64,000 nt of DNA from Panicum virgatum (taxonomy: Eukaryota; Streptophyta; Magnoliopsida; Poales; Poaceae): contig NC_053153.1 of the NCBI RefSeq assembly GCF_016808335.1, positions 30,511,590 to 30,575,589 on the forward strand, written 5' to 3'. The notes beneath the pieces were generated by a model, which ran no database searches, was not told where the DNA came from, and worked only from the letters and a program-made list of their open reading frames with translations. The position numbers and the translations under genes are program-made. Positions 33,909 through 46,208 of this stretch are shown in pieces (position 1 is the stretch's first letter; the number at the start of each line of letters is the position of its first letter).

Positions 33909-34326
33909 CGCACCGTTGGATCAAATACAAAAGCCTATGCCTAACATGTGTGGGTGTTTGTTGGGAGAGAATTTGCTATCAACAACATTCATGCAGAGCA
34001 TAAAGGCATTTTTTTTCTCACACCATATTTTCCAGATGCTTGGACTCCTGCATGTTCTATCAAATAGGTGTGGTACTTGCATGTGCAAAGCACACCTGAG
34101 ACGCTGCAACTGTCTAATCAAGCATTTGACGCTACATGGTAATAACCCTTTTTATCCTACCTGCACATTGATGCTCACACAAATTCAACATTGATACTGA
34201 GTACACGGTAGTATCAATCAAATTAAGTAAAAAGAAAATAAAAACTCTCCCCAAGATACCGTCCAAGATGGTTTACAGTGGCTTGAATTGAATCCACACA
34301 GAAGCGGGAGGCAAAACAAAGGATCG

Positions 34327-35559
34327 TCAGGCTCCATTCCGTGCCTTCTGAGACGCATCAACGCGCTGATGCATCGCCGCGGTGGCCTTTGACGCCGTCG
34401 ACACGTCCACGGCCCTGTGGCTGGCGCACCCCGCCAGCAGCCCGACCGGCCGGTGCTGCCTCCCGGCGACAGGACCCCTGCCACCACCGCCGCCGCCGCC
34501 ACCCCATCTGGCGGAGGCGCGGTCGCCGCGCTGCTCCGACGCGTCCGCGGTCACCACGCTCCACTGGATGCTCGCCTCGCTCGGCTCGTAGGGGCAGTCG
34601 TCGATCATCAAGCTCTTGATCTCGAACAGGTCCGAGCTCGACTCGCTCCCGGCGCCGTCGTCGTCGTCGTGGTCGCCACCTTTGCCTGCTGCTGCTCCGC
34701 CACCGTCGCCGACGCGGCCGGTCGCCGGCACGTTGCCTCGGACGACCGGAGCCACGAGAGCGAAGCTCCTCCTCGTAGAGCTTGAGCAGGAGAGCTCGGC
34801 CGCCTTCTCCTCCCGTGTCATCTCCCTCCCGATGGCTGCCACTTTCGCCGTGCCAAGATTCAAACTCGGCGGGAGACCGGCGGCCACCAGGCCACGGCTG
34901 TTGCCGTCGTCCCCGGCGAGCCCAAGGGCGGCCTTCTGCATCCTCAGCTCTCTGTACCAGTCGATCCTGCTCGCCGCCGGCTCGCCGGCCTCGCGGACTT
35001 CCTTGGTGGCGCCGCCGTCGTCGACGCGCACCGACCGCTTCCCGGAGCACGTGCGCATGAACACGCCGACCTGGACGCAGCACTTCTTGTCGGGGGAGCC
35101 GCGCCACCGGTGGCCGCCGCGGAAGAGCGCCGTCTGGCTGTTGGCACTGGACGCCGAGCTCGCGGTCACTCTCACCGTCGACGCGCGCGTCGAGGACGGC
35201 CTGGCCACCACCACCACGGCCTCCGCCGGCCTCGCAGCGGATGGCTCCACCGGTGGCGCCGCCGCGGCGGCGACGGCCCCCTTGCAGTCACCACCGTCGC
35301 CGTCCATTGCGCCCTTGAAGTAGCGCTCGGCGGCGAACACGTCGAGCTCGCCGTCAGCGTACGTGCGGCGCCGGCTCCCCATGCCGCCGTGGGCCGGCAA
35401 CGGCCGCGCGGCACGGCCGGCCTCGGCATCCTTGTTGCCGGCATCAAGGTACGACGAGAGGGAGCCGTTCCGGGGCCTCCCGGCCACCGCGTCGTCGAAG
35501 GTGACCGCCCTGCCGCCGCCATTTCCCGATTGACCCATCTCCATGTGTTCAACCAACAC
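34327..35559 (-). CDS. PHYTOCHROME KINASE SUBSTRATE (PKS) family protein
   Basis: One uninterrupted minus-strand reading frame of 410 codons. The start may be ATG 35559 or the in-frame ATG seven codons later (MGQSGNGGG). PKS proteins are plasma-membrane-associated partners of phototropins and phytochromes in phototropism and leaf positioning. Visible family motifs are DGELDVFAAERYFKGAM (residues 69-85), SSANSQTALFRGG (137-149), the Cys-rich KKCCVQVGVFMRTCSGKRSV (158-177), and SSSDLFEIKSL followed by YEPSEASIQWSVVTAD (307-339). The motif near the C-terminus, VGLLAGCASHRAVDVS (372-387), also fits. Linkers are poly-Ala/Gly/Asp, with a run of eight glycines near residue 355. The coding sequence is strongly G/C-ending, as in many grass genes. 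There is no intron, which is usual for the family. I see no disabling change. Confidence 0.9.
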   Translation of the reverse strand: MLVEHMEMGQSGNGGGRAVTFDDAVAGRPRNGSLSSYLDAGNKDAEAGRAARPLPAHGGMGSRRRTYADGELDVFAAERYFKGAMDGDGGDCKGAVAAAAAPPVEPSAARPAEAVVVVARPSSTRASTVRVTASSASSANSQTALFRGGHRWRGSPDKKCCVQVGVFMRTCSGKRSVRVDDGGATKEVREAGEPAASRIDWYRELRMQKAALGLAGDDGNSRGLVAAGLPPSLNLGTAKVAAIGREMTREEKAAELSCSSSTRRSFALVAPVVRGNVPATGRVGDGGGAAAGKGGDHDDDDGAGSESSSDLFEIKSLMIDDCPYEPSEASIQWSVVTADASEQRGDRASARWGGGGGGGGRGPVAGRQHRPVGLLAGCASHRAVDVSTASKATAAMHQRVDASQKARNGA

Positions 35560-35640
35560 GACGCACCTAGTACGAAAGTATCAGAAAAAAAAAGGAATGG
35601 TGTGCGTCGTTGCAGAAGGGGACGATGTGAATAGGCGCGC

Positions 35641-35647
35641 TTATATA
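35641..35647 (-). promoter_or_regulatory. TATA box of the PKS gene
   Basis: Minus-strand TATATAA (in CTATATAAGCGCGCC), 82 bp upstream of the first ATG. A CACACGTCA element with an ACGT core lies just upstream at about 35655-35665. Confidence 0.7.
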
Positions 35648-35694
35648 GACATCAGACATCACCACACGTCACCGAAATAATAGAAAAAAATGGC

Positions 35695-35930
35695 TATAGC
35701 GGCTGCGTTTATTCCAAAAAAAATTGTGCAGTATCCGTCACATCAAATTTTTGAACACATGCATGGAATATTAAATGTAGTTAAAAAAACTAATTGTATA
35801 GTCTAACTGATTCCTACGAGATGAATCTAATGATGTTAATTAATTTATGATTGAATATTAATTGTTAAATAATAACAAAATATGCTACAATAACCAAACC
35901 CAAACTTTCTCACCAACTAAACACCCCAAA
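35695..35930. mobile_element. MITE-like sequence upstream of PKS
   Basis: Starts near GGCTGCGTTTATTCC and ends near CCAACTAAACACCCC, which is roughly its inverted complement. The interior (GGAATATTAAATGTAGTTAA, ACGAGATGAATCTAATGATG) is phrasing I know from a common grass PIF/Harbinger-type MITE. The target duplication is not clear. Confidence 0.5.
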
Positions 35931-36017
35931 AAAATATATCGACACATATATTTCACCAACAGTTCTTGTACGAAAACTACTCCTATATGACAACTCAACA
36001 GTTCTTGTACGAATTTA

Positions 36018-36430
36018 CTTCCCTGGCGTGTAAACGCAAAAAAATTTTACGACGGAATCTTGCTAATTTGAATTACTAAATGAAGTTTATTTACAAAACT
36101 TTTTGCACAGATGTGTTGTAAATCGCGAGACGAATCTAATGATGCTAATTAATCCATAATTAGCAGATGGTTACTGTAGCATCGATGTTGCAAATCATGG
36201 ATTAAGTTGGCTAATTAGATTCGTCTCGCGATTTACAGCCCATTTATGCAAAAAGTTTTGTAAATAAACTTCATTTAGTACTTCAAATTAGCAAGATTCC
36301 TTCGCAAAATTTTGCGTCCCATTTATGCAAAAAGTTTTGTAAATAGACTTCATTTAATACTTCAAATTAGCAAGATTCCTTTGCAAAATTTTGCGTTTTT
36401 GCGTTTACGGAGTGTTAACTAAACAGGGCC
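36018..36430. mobile_element. Tourist-like (PIF/Harbinger) MITE with internal 79-bp duplication
   Basis: A long inverted repeat centred near 36170: AAATCGCGAGACGAATCTAA on the left is mirrored by TTAGATTCGTCTCGCGATTT on the right. TTA occurs on both sides (36015-36017 and 36431-36433). The right terminal part, from ATTTATGCAAAAAGTTTTG, is present twice with a 79-bp period. The left end appears shortened. Confidence 0.75.
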
Positions 36431-36433
36431 TTA

Positions 36434-38794
36434 ATTGCCAATTTGTCTGCACGAAGCAACTCTGACGACTTTGAAGACAGTACTGCTGGAGCGCTGATGG
36501 CCATGCGTTTCTTCTCGCAACGTTCAAATCCAAAGCTTGTGAGCTCTGCAAATCTGAAATGGAGAGGGCATAGGAGCTTGATGCAACCCTGACACTGGTG
36601 CTAACAGCTAAAACTTGAAACTGTTCTGCAGCGCGACTCCGATCGACAGCGACCGGCGAGGGCGACAGGGAGACGCCATTGCCGACTGCCGGGGAAAAAC
36701 CAAAAGGGAAACTGTGGCCGTTTCCTGGTCAACAGTGACGCTTTTCGTCTCCAGGGAGAACTTGGGATGACAAGGGTCCTTATCTCGGGACGCTAATTTT
36801 CCGGGGGAAATTATGCGGTTTTACGACCCAGAATCTCCGAGCTAGGAGCCTGATCGTGTCTGTGTTTCCCCAAATGAGAGGCGAGGAGAGACAGGGAAGC
36901 ACCGGGTACTATCTGGAACAGTGAGATCAAGACTGTCTGGTGTTTCATGCAACAGGTTCAGCTCAGCTGTAGGCGTGTACCATGGAACAGTCCATCGCTC
37001 TGCTCCACAAGAACCACTCTTACTGTTCAAAAAACCTGCTGTCATCGCTGACGATATCCAGTGTTTTGAGCAGCGGCATCCTGCATAAAATTTCATTCTG
37101 CACATATTGTATACTGAGGACTCCAGTTCAGATCATGGTATGGCATGAGACACAGAAAACCTGTGTGTCTGGTAAGGTACTGTCTGCCCGTTCCCGCTGC
37201 ATCCAAATTTCAGAGTCTGCAGCTCTGAGCCAAACCTCAAATAGGGAGCCTTGGAACGTCTTATGAAATAAACGGACGGTTCACGGGTGAACAAATAGAA
37301 TCCTGACCACGGGATGTGCGGCACTTGCCGTTTGGTTTCTTAGGTAAGCTTGAATTTTCAGTCTGTTCCCCTTTTTTTCTCTTGACCTTTATTTTGGAGG
37401 TTGTTATATTTAATTGACTCCCTCCGTATTGGTAAAGGAAATTGTTTAGAACAGCGACACGGTCTTCAAAATACAACTTTGACCTCTTATTTAAAAAAAA
37501 ATATTTATAGAAAAGTGATATACGTAATTTTTATGAAAATGTTTTTCAAGACAAATCTATTCATATAATTTTCACATTTGTAAACTCAACAACTTAAAAA
37601 TTATTGATGATTTATATTCCCAATGTTTAACCCAAACCTTATCCAAACGACTTCCTTTACCAATACGGAGGGAGTATGTAGTTTGGTCCCAATGAGACCG
37701 TCCTTCAACTTCTGATCATTTGATTTGCAATTCTTTCACATGAATCAGTTGATTCTTTGCAGCATTTCGGGAAAACAAATCCTGTGTAAGCCTTAATTTT
37801 CTCACACCCTCTCCCAACTACCAGTCTACGAAGTACCAAATGAGATTTCATCCAAAAAAAAATGGGAAAAAAAGGAAATACCAGCAGCAGCAGCATTAAT
37901 GAAGGGTTTACCCGTACTAGATGTGGACCTAGAACTAGAAGCAAAGCGGCGATTTCCAAACAACTTGTTATACATGATAGAAACAATCAACAATATGAAA
38001 TGCACACGGAGACAGAAATATATTAAATAAAAAAAATTCAAAGATACCTCCGAGGATGTTTTTCATGCAAATAATTGAGGCAACTAGGGGATATACGTAT
38101 GAACTTATGGACCACAACACGTCTCATTTGTCTTGGCCATAGGAAGTTCACGTATGGACCCTGCGTCCTATGTTATCATGATAAGAGTTTGTCAACATTC
38201 TCCGGAAAATTTAAATTCGCAGTTCAATGATTGTGAAGTCCAATCATGTGCAAGTCTGTCCAGCAAACATGCCTTATCTTTGCTTATAGTCCGAACCTGA
38301 TATTTGGAATCCTGGATCTATGTGAAAAGAGAAAAATATTTGAAACGTCCTATTACACCTTGGTCATTGTCCAACTCATGCAAATTTGCAAGACAGAAGA
38401 ATTTGTTAGCATCAAAACAAAAACAACCTTAGTTACACTTGATACAACACAAGCTGGCATCAGCCACGACAGGTGGATTCCAGCAGTTTCCACTGCATGC
38501 TGCATTCTACCCTGGTCGGACCCAACATTTAACATGGCGCCAATCAATCAATTCCCAATCAGTTTCAGCGAAAACTACTGGAGGCCCAGTTAATGCATGT
38601 CCGTGTTCTGATTTCTGAAGTGATGGTGTGAAAACTGAGCAACTCGAAACCATGTAGTAAAAGACTGCCAGTAAGCGCAAAATTTTCCACATACATTCGT
38701 CAATTCGGAAGCCACATCACGTAGCTTTTGGAGTTGCAACAAAAGTAGGAATAAACAAAAATACAACACCATTGTTTTCCTCCCAAGGGTGGGG
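36434..38794. other. Intergenic region between PKS and HGH1
   Basis: No gene recognised. It contains one Stowaway MITE, listed separately. The HGH1 3' untranslated region lies at the right end. Confidence 0.5.
37418..37674. mobile_element. Stowaway (Tc1/mariner-type) MITE
   Basis: CTCCCTCCGTATTGGTAAAG on the left and CTTTACCAATACGGAGGGAG on the right are perfect inverted ends, about 257 bp apart. The right flank is TA as expected; the left flank is GA, probably a mutated TA. Confidence 0.85.
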
Positions 38795-41700
38795 TCATTG
38801 AGGCTTCTCTCCTCCTAGCTCTTGTTCACCTTCACCCTTCCCAACAAGCTGCCAACATCCAACAAAACTTGAGTTAACCCCTCAAAAACAGCATCAATAC
38901 TATCATGGCAACACAAAAGCTCGAGCATGGACTGATCCAATGCTAAAATGTACTATGTTTGGATTTTACATCGACTCATCATAAAGCACACTTTCCAATG
39001 GTCTACCCAAATCTCAAAGGCTGAACAGCACACGTCATGAATCAAACATAACAGTACTGGAGCAGATGTAGGACACAAAAAACAAAGAAAATAAATATTT
39101 TAACAAGAATATCACACAGCGACTAAAAGTTGCACATGGTAAAATCATGACAAGCAAGTCCTCTATCACATAGCTAACTCTATGAACACATTATAAACAT
39201 TTACGACATGCAAAACAACATTCAATTAAGAATTAAAAACCATATACATAGTATATGTACCACAATAATTAACCATAGAAATACTAGAAAGTTCAGAAGG
39301 TATACCAAGGAACCAATCAGTTCATATGCTTCCATCACTTTCGGGTCCTCTTCATCTTCATAACCAACCTGCAGAATTCGCGGCCCATTAACTGACCAAA
39401 AGGACCTTCGACCATCATCCTGAAAAAATGAACTTTCATCAATGATTAAAGCAAGTGGCAGAATAGTGTGAGAAGAGGGAACCAAAATGATCTAGAGTCT
39501 TGAAGTCATTTGCCAAAATAACTGTTACAGACTATATTGGCCCTTTATTTAAAATTCAGGTGATAAGTTGGTCAGGAGGGCTGGTCTGTAATTGTTTCGT
39601 GCTTGACTTCCCAGGTAAGAGTCCTTTTGTATTGGTTATAATCTTATTTTGTCACACTAAACTTCTGGTTTAAGCTGTGAACGCTCAACACCCTTGAGCA
39701 GCCATACAATAATGCCAGATTACAGGGTACTATCAAACAGGAGTGTCTGTGACCGTGGACCACTTCACCTGACATTTTGGGTTCATTATAGCTGGAGTTT
39801 GGTGATCTACTGACCTGGGCCACAAGAGCAGCACCCCTAAAACCTGGTGTATGAGGTGGAAAGCCTATTTATATGTGCACTTAAAATTGATCCAGTGCAT
39901 TTTTCAAGCTCTGGTGGGCTGCGAACAATTGAAGGAAGAATACGACCATAGAGATCTTCAGTGTAATTTATTTTTTTCAAGGTCGTTTTGTGTCAAATAG
40001 TTCCTTTTGTATTGTTTTCCTTGATAAATATCAGATCTGAGACACTCTTCTGGGTGTCTTCAAACAAAATGGTCCAGGTGGCAAGGCAAGCTCTTTGCAT
40101 GGATCCACCCCTTCTAGTTCAACAAGTAACCTATCTCAGAAAAGTGCATTATGTGGTGCTGATAATTCATTTCAAAATAGAATTAGTAACAAGTCTGCAA
40201 TTGCCGATATTCAGTGTGATTAAGTCACATTAGTGCATATATAAGAAATAGTCAAGAGCAATTTCCATATTTTTCTTGAGGTGAACAGTACCAGCCCATT
40301 ACTATTTATCAATAAAGCAGATTTCTCTTTCCCGTTCCTCCTTGCAAGCATTTTGTCTGAGCTCAAATTTTGCAGGATGATATCATGAACTAAACTTTTT
40401 TGGAATTTAAGTCACAAACAGGTGCATTATGTGGTTGGTAACATGGTAACCACCTAAAGGAGCTGTAACACAGGAGATGTTCTCCTGTCTCACAATTAAT
40501 GTTGCTATTTCTTTTTTGACAGAAAGGTAATGTTGCTTTTTTTGGCAGAAAGGTAATGTTGCTGTTAGAGTATATTAGGCAACTCCGGATATGGTTAGTT
40601 TAGGATTGATTGTAATCCAGGGATAACCTTCCTTATCTCTAGGAGAGGCTACTTGCCCTCCAAGCCATGTACTCCTATATATACCACCCAAGGGGCTCAA
40701 TGCAATACATCGACCGCATTATACGCATCCTACTTTCGTACAGTTGCTATATAAGGTTCACATTTCACAATAGAAATGAAAAACTGTGCAACATGACCCA
40801 CATGTCTAAAATGGCTAGGGACAAATTGACAAATGTGACAATGCAGATGTACATAGATAATTTAGATGAATGATTACAAGGGGAGAGAAAGAAGTATATT
40901 TGGTTAAGACATCTCAAAACGATGCTGCAGAAATTATTTGAATAATCAGAATTAAGCACCCACAATGAAACCAAAGCCACTACCATGGAATATTAAAATA
41001 CCTGCAATACAATCATATAAATAGCCTCTAGTGTCTGTTGCCGAATTTCAGAATCCTCAACAGCTTCTCGTTCATGAGAGAGTGCACTTGATAGTTCAAG
41101 TGGCATTTTCGATCTGTCTTCTTCACTATATATCTGTAGTATATCAGCCAAAAGATGTATGAGTGGTACATTAACACATGAATATTCATCATTTATTAGC
41201 ACAAAACAACAGAAAAAAGTGTCTTTTTGGGAAATTACTCAAAGAGGCCAAGTGCCATATACTTTCGCAGGTAGAATAACAGGTCCACTGTTGTCATTAT
41301 GGATACCTACGTCTGTACTTTTACAAAGTGTATCAGGGAGTATCAGGGAGATTGAAAGTGCAAGGGAATGATGCACATATGCATTTTCACGAAAATACAA
41401 ATGTTGACCTAAGTCTCGAATGAAATATGTTGTGAGGACAACTTAACCCTTAGGCCTTAGACACAATCTTCTACAAGAATATGCCTTCTAAAACATAGAA
41501 TAAAGTTGACTACTCATCAGGGCACACAAGTCAGAAGGAAATGAAAATTACAAGAAAAAAAAGTTAAGGGAAACTGACACAAAAGATTATGCCAATAAAG
41601 GATACTGTTGCAGAAATGAGAAATGTTAATGATATGTACCTTCTTTCCAGCTACCGGCAAAAGTAGAGCTGGCCAAAGATACTCTGCTAAAGAAAGCAAA

Positions 41701-44403
41701 TTCTGCAGCTGAGTATCAGCTTCAAAGCAACAGTTGCGGATTGTACCAGCAACCTACAAAAAGTAAAGAAAAGCAAAAAAATTAGTGGGCATGCAACAAT
41801 TTAATAATAATTTATAGTAGACTCGTAAAATAACAATACATTTCACAAAGAAAATTATGGCACTCAGTCTTGAAATTGAGTGCAAGGCAGCAACTAGTTC
41901 TAATTGATGGTAAATCAAGAATTGGTACATGCATAGAAATAAGATAGCAAGGAGTTATGAAATAATTCAGAATTACAAATTGAAATCTCAGCAAACTGAT
42001 TTGCTAACATTCCCAATGTGTGTCTGCAGTAGAACATAAACATTGCACGACAATTAATTAAAATACCACAACAGCTGATGGCATGTAGCAATGATTAGTA
42101 ATCTTAATCCCTCCGATACAAGATACATGTCCTTTACTACAGGGGTGAAAATAATGCTAAATTTACCATGGTGCACCATTCAAGCAACAGACATAACTTT
42201 ATAGCAATACATGGTGAACAAGCTAGTGGCAAAAAATTTCTTTTCCTGGTGCACTAGTACCAGGCTAGCTCAACATAGTGCCATCCCTGGTTTAGGGCAT
42301 CAGCGAGGTCTACGAAATGAAACTTTCACCAACAATTTCTATGAAAATATTTCAAATGGAAATAATTAAATATTTTGAAAGTACTTTTCATGATGGATGT
42401 AGTAGCATCTATCTTATTTTGTCAATCTATGTAATATTTTATATATATTGATGATCAAAAGTTAAAAAAAAGTTTGACCAGCAGAAAAAAAAACTGATCA
42501 AACTATGTCAAAGGTAGGGAAACCAGGAGTAGCCACTTGAGTGAATGAGTGAGGGAGGGAGATTAAGCAGCAGATACCCCTTTCTTTCTAAGTTGGTTTG
42601 TTGAATCAAATTGTCGAATAATCTGCTTCAGAAGACCTCTCTTAGGTTCCATCAATATTCTCCTTCCAGCTTCAACCTTAGATATATTGACAAGTATGGA
42701 GGCAACATATTCAAAAGTGTCTTGCTCTGCATTATTAATTAAAAAATAAATTCGATTACGTGCCAATTGAATATTTTGGTGCTGAATCAAGATAAACAAT
42801 CACCAAGTGGCCAAGAGGATACGAAGTGATTGCAAAAAATGAGAAGTAGATCAACCAGTAAAAAGAAGGCAAATTTAGGTAGAAGGTACATGTGTGCAAA
42901 ATAGTGTTTCAAACCCTGTGAAAACATTGCAAGATCAGGTCATAGTACAAATGTATGATAGAATTCATCATTCTGTTGCAATGTTTACTGATCATGAGCT
43001 GGAACGACATAGTACGTAGAGTTTGAACCTCTTGCATAAATTCATATGAAATGTAATCAGACAGCAAGAAAATTAACTAAAAGGTGCAAGCACAACCGAA
43101 ATGAGATGAAGAATCTGAAATAAACAAAAAAAAACGAATTTGTTTTAATGTTTAAAACAGAGGAACTTCATAGTTTCTTATTTGAATGTAGAAGTTACAT
43201 TAAATGTGTAATTTATGGACAGAAGAAACCAACCTTCAGAGTCACTGGATGACCTACAGAATGATCGCACAAGCTTTGCAACATACAATCCTTGCACCTT
43301 TTCATCCCCAACCTTTCAAAATGACAGGTCACATTAGTCTTTCGTTGACTGATCCCATCACTACGAATGACTCAAATAAACAAAAGGATCGTGATTTGAA
43401 ACCAATGCAAAGAAATACTCTATTCACAAACTAAGCATATAGTGTGGATAGCAACCACAGGAATGAAGTGATAGAGTTATATAGAATTGTTTGGGGATAG
43501 GGAACAACCTAATCATTCAAAACCAATGATGGTTGTAACTTCAGCAGTTGTCAGAAATGTTTAGTCACAATAGAATAGATGGCAGACATCTGGAAATACG
43601 GTAGGAACAACATATGCCATAGAAACAACACAACTGTAAGAGCTTTTACAGAAGTACGGAACCCAGAATTGAAACAGCAAAAGTGGCTAACACGAGTCGT
43701 TGCAACAGTCCATGGTGATGCAAGTTCATTCATTGAGAGAAGATGATCTATTGGTTGTCAGAACTAAAATCATTCTCCTTGTGTCCTTCCAGAGAAGATC
43801 AGTAACGCCTACAGCAATCAAAATTTCTCCAAACAACAAGGTTTGAACCTCATCGGCAACTATCTTACTGCTCACGCAGAAGGTGGTGTCAGTAAACGCC
43901 ATCAGTATATATCTAAATTTCATATTGGAGCATCCCAGCCGAGACACCTAATTAGGAAAACGACAGCAATTCACATCTAGTAATTCGAGAGGACATAGAA
44001 GGCAGCAACGGACCTGGAGTAGCGCGGCGATGCCGGACTCGACGCGGGTGAGGTTGACGAGCAGCATGACGAGGCTGCGCGCGAGCGCCGGCTGCTCCCC
44101 GCCGCGCCTGGCGACGACGTCCATGGCGGCGTCGACGGCGCCGAGCGCGACGAGGCGGGCGGCGAGCGCGGCGTCCTGGCTGAGGTTGACGAGCGAGTCC
44201 GCCGCGGGCTCCCCCGCGCCGCTCCCGGCCGCGGAGGCCAGCAGGCGCAGCAGCGCCGGCAGCGCGCGGTCGGCGCGCGCCGCGAGCGCCCGCAGGCCGT
44301 CCTCCCCGCCCGTGAGCCCGCGCACGATGTCCACGGCCGCGCTCCGCACCTGCGGGTTGCGGTCCGAGAGGAAGCCGATCAGCTCGTCGAGCTCGTCGGC
44401 CAT
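38795..44403 (-). CDS. HGH1: HGH1 homologue (armadillo-like; eEF2 folding co-factor family)
   Basis: Seven minus-strand exons, 44403-44014, 43312-43234, 42726-42578, 41753-41640, 41133-41002, 39419-39306 and 38848-38795, join in frame to 343 codons plus TGA with GT-AG borders. The N-terminus (MADELDELIGFLSDRNPQVR) begins an ARM/HEAT-like repeat region encoded by a very GC-rich first exon. Then come VQGLYVAKLVRSFCRSSSDS, EPKRGLLKQIIRQFDSTNQL, AGTIRNCCFEADTQLQNLLS and LAEYLWPALLLPVAGKK (DUF383 region). RSFWSVNGPRILQVGYEDEE then DPKVMEAYELIGSLL form DUF384. Yeast Hgh1 helps fold translation elongation factor 2 with the TRiC chaperonin. The plant role is inferred from the family. The second donor (GTTGGT) is slightly unusual. 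The gene appears intact, although introns hold several transposon remnants. It is divergent from the CSLA gene about 2.4 kb away. Confidence 0.93.
40563..40742 (+). mobile_element. Solo LTR (copia-like or TRIM), 180 bp, in HGH1 intron 5
   Basis: TGTTAGAGTATATTAGGC...CTTTCGTACA has TG...CA ends, a TATATATA box near 40676, and exact 5-bp duplications GTTGC at 40558-40562 and 40743-40747. No second LTR or internal region is present, so it is a solo LTR from recombination. It lies antisense to HGH1. A 27-bp near-duplicate (GACAGAAAGGTAATGTTGCT) lies just before it. Confidence 0.85.
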
Positions 44404-45600
44404 GGCGGCGGCGAGGGTTTAGCTCCCCTTCTTCGTCGTTCGTGGAGGTTCAGGGGATTTTCCAGGGCCCAGGCTGAGGAAGTGTGTTCGGCGGCGACGG
44501 CGACGGCGACGCGATGGATACGGGTGAGGCATTGTTACGCGAACCTCTCGCGAACACGTATTTCTCTGGAATACGTGTCCGGCATTGCTCCGAAGGACAG
44601 CGCCAAGGACCCAGCACGCAGGACCGCAGACAGGAGCGGCTGGGCGCAGAGGATCACAGGTGCGCAGTAGCACGTGTCGTTTTCTGTTTGGGCCAGGAGC
44701 CCCGGACAGAGGGTCCGGTTCGCCTGTTGGCATGCAGATGCAGGGGCGGGCCCCGCTCCTCGTGCATCACGAGTATTTCTCGCTCCTCGTCCACAGTGGA
44801 AGGAGGAAATGAAAGAGCAAATATATTGTTTGGCACTGTAAATATACTGTTTGGCACTGTAGACAGAGAGGGCGTGGGAAACGAGGAGAGAGCAAATTTG
44901 CTCTTGCTCCCTCCGCTGTGGTCAGCCTAAGACCATTCGCACCCTATGGTTCCACCGTCCCGCTATACAGGTAGAGTTGTTTTTAGAGTGGAAATCATCT
45001 ACAGCTCATGACTCCACCGTCACCTCCACCGTGGGGGAGCAGCCAATCCCCTCCATCTGTAGAGTGGTACAGCGTCCACCCCAATCACTGTGCTGCTGCG
45101 GGCCCCGGATGGAGAAGAGGGAAGGGCGGTTGGGTGGTGGTTGTGGTGGGATGAATATAATATGTGGTAGTGGGGTATAAAGTTAAAATGTAGAGTTGAT
45201 GAAATGCGGGTGAAGTTGGTGTAGGAAGAAGAATCTCGCTGACCAGTCAGAAATATTCCTTTTAGAGTTGAAAGTTTCCTGTAATTACATTTCTTTCGAA
45301 ACCACAGGTTTTCCCTCCGCCGATAAAATAAAGCTGTGCATTTACGTTTGTAGCCACGAGCGTTGTGTACTTGTGTCGCTGTCATCCCATGGAGACCCGG
45401 TCAATTTCCGACGGCCAGTCATCACGCCACACTCCATGATACCTGCCTGCCAGATGCTCGAATACTCTACATGCGGCATGCACTTTCTCTGTAGTTTATT
45501 AATTTCAGCGGTCCCGACAAGGGTCTTTCGGAGGCGTGTCCATGGTTCCTCCAAAAACCGGCTCGTTTCTCAATAATTTAAGATGGTGCGTGTTCAATGT
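44404..45600. other. HGH1 promoter side and intergenic sequence
   Basis: GC-rich near the HGH1 start, then MITE-like pieces. A block at about 44786-44927 ends CCGCTGTGGTCAGCC|TAA, closely like the right end of the MITE at 45604-45767, and may be a diverged relative. From 44931, GACCATTCGCACCC looks like another element start with no matched end. No gene seen. Confidence 0.45.
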
Positions 45601-45603
45601 TAA

Positions 45604-45767
45604 GACTGTCCACAACTGCAAGAGCAAATTTGCTCCTCTCCCTTTTCGATTCCCACGCCCCCTCACATATTTACTGTCTACAGTGCGTCTACAGTGCGTC
45701 TACAATGTCAAACAGTGTATCTACAGTACAAATGCTCCTCCATTTGCTCCATCCGCTGTGGATAGCC
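45604..45767. mobile_element. Tourist-like MITE, 164 bp
   Basis: GACTGTCCACAACTGCAAG at the left is mirrored by CATCCGCTGTGGATAGCC-type sequence at the right. TAA flanks both sides (45601-45603 and 45768-45770). The interior repeats GTCTACAGTGC. Confidence 0.75.
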
Positions 45768-45770
45768 TAA

Positions 45771-46134
45771 GGCACTTTTTAGTTTCCACCCCGTAAACAC
45801 GAAAAACCGTAAACACAAAAAAGTGAAAAGAAATCTTGATAATTTGAAGTACTAAATGAAGTCTATTTACAAAAAATTTTATATGGTTGGGCTGTAAATC
45901 GCGAGACGAATCTAATGAGCCTACTTAATCCATGATTTGCAACCGTGATGCTACAGTAACCATCCGCTAATTATTGGTTAATCATGGATTAATTAGCATC
46001 ATTAGATTCGTCTCGCGATTTACAACTCATTTGTGTAAAAAATTTTATAAATAGACTTCATCTAGTACTTCAAATTGATAAGATTCTCACAAATTTTTTT
46101 TTGCGTTTACATGTAAAAGAAACTAAACAGAGTC
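45771..46134. mobile_element. Tourist-like MITE, 364 bp, same family as the copy at 36018
   Basis: The ends GGCACTTTTTAGTTTC and (opposite strand) GACTCTGTTTAGTTTC are inverted repeats. Flanking TAA occurs at 45768-45770 and 46135-46137. The interior has the mirrored GTAAATCGCGAGACGAATCT and AGATTCGTCTCGCGATTTAC. It abuts the previous MITE and shares its TAA. Confidence 0.85.
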
Positions 46135-46208
46135 TAAATTGGAGCTTCAGACTTAAAATAAATATAAACTCCTAACCAGCAGAGCCGTCCTTTCCCTGCC
46201 CAAACTTA

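Larger units (their letters stand above)
32640..34320. other. AT-rich intergenic region with tandem repeats
   Basis: No gene recognised. It holds the 86-88-bp tandem repeat and a 38-bp direct duplication listed separately. Sequence at 33490-33800 with ACCGGTAA and CCGATAAA phrases resembles grass hAT elements, but ends were not found. Confidence 0.5.

Noticed and set aside
42105..42520. Stowaway MITE in an HGH1 intron
   Set aside because: A CCCTCCGATACAAG start and an AAAAAAAGTTTGACC interior are suggestive, but the matching end and TA duplication were not found.
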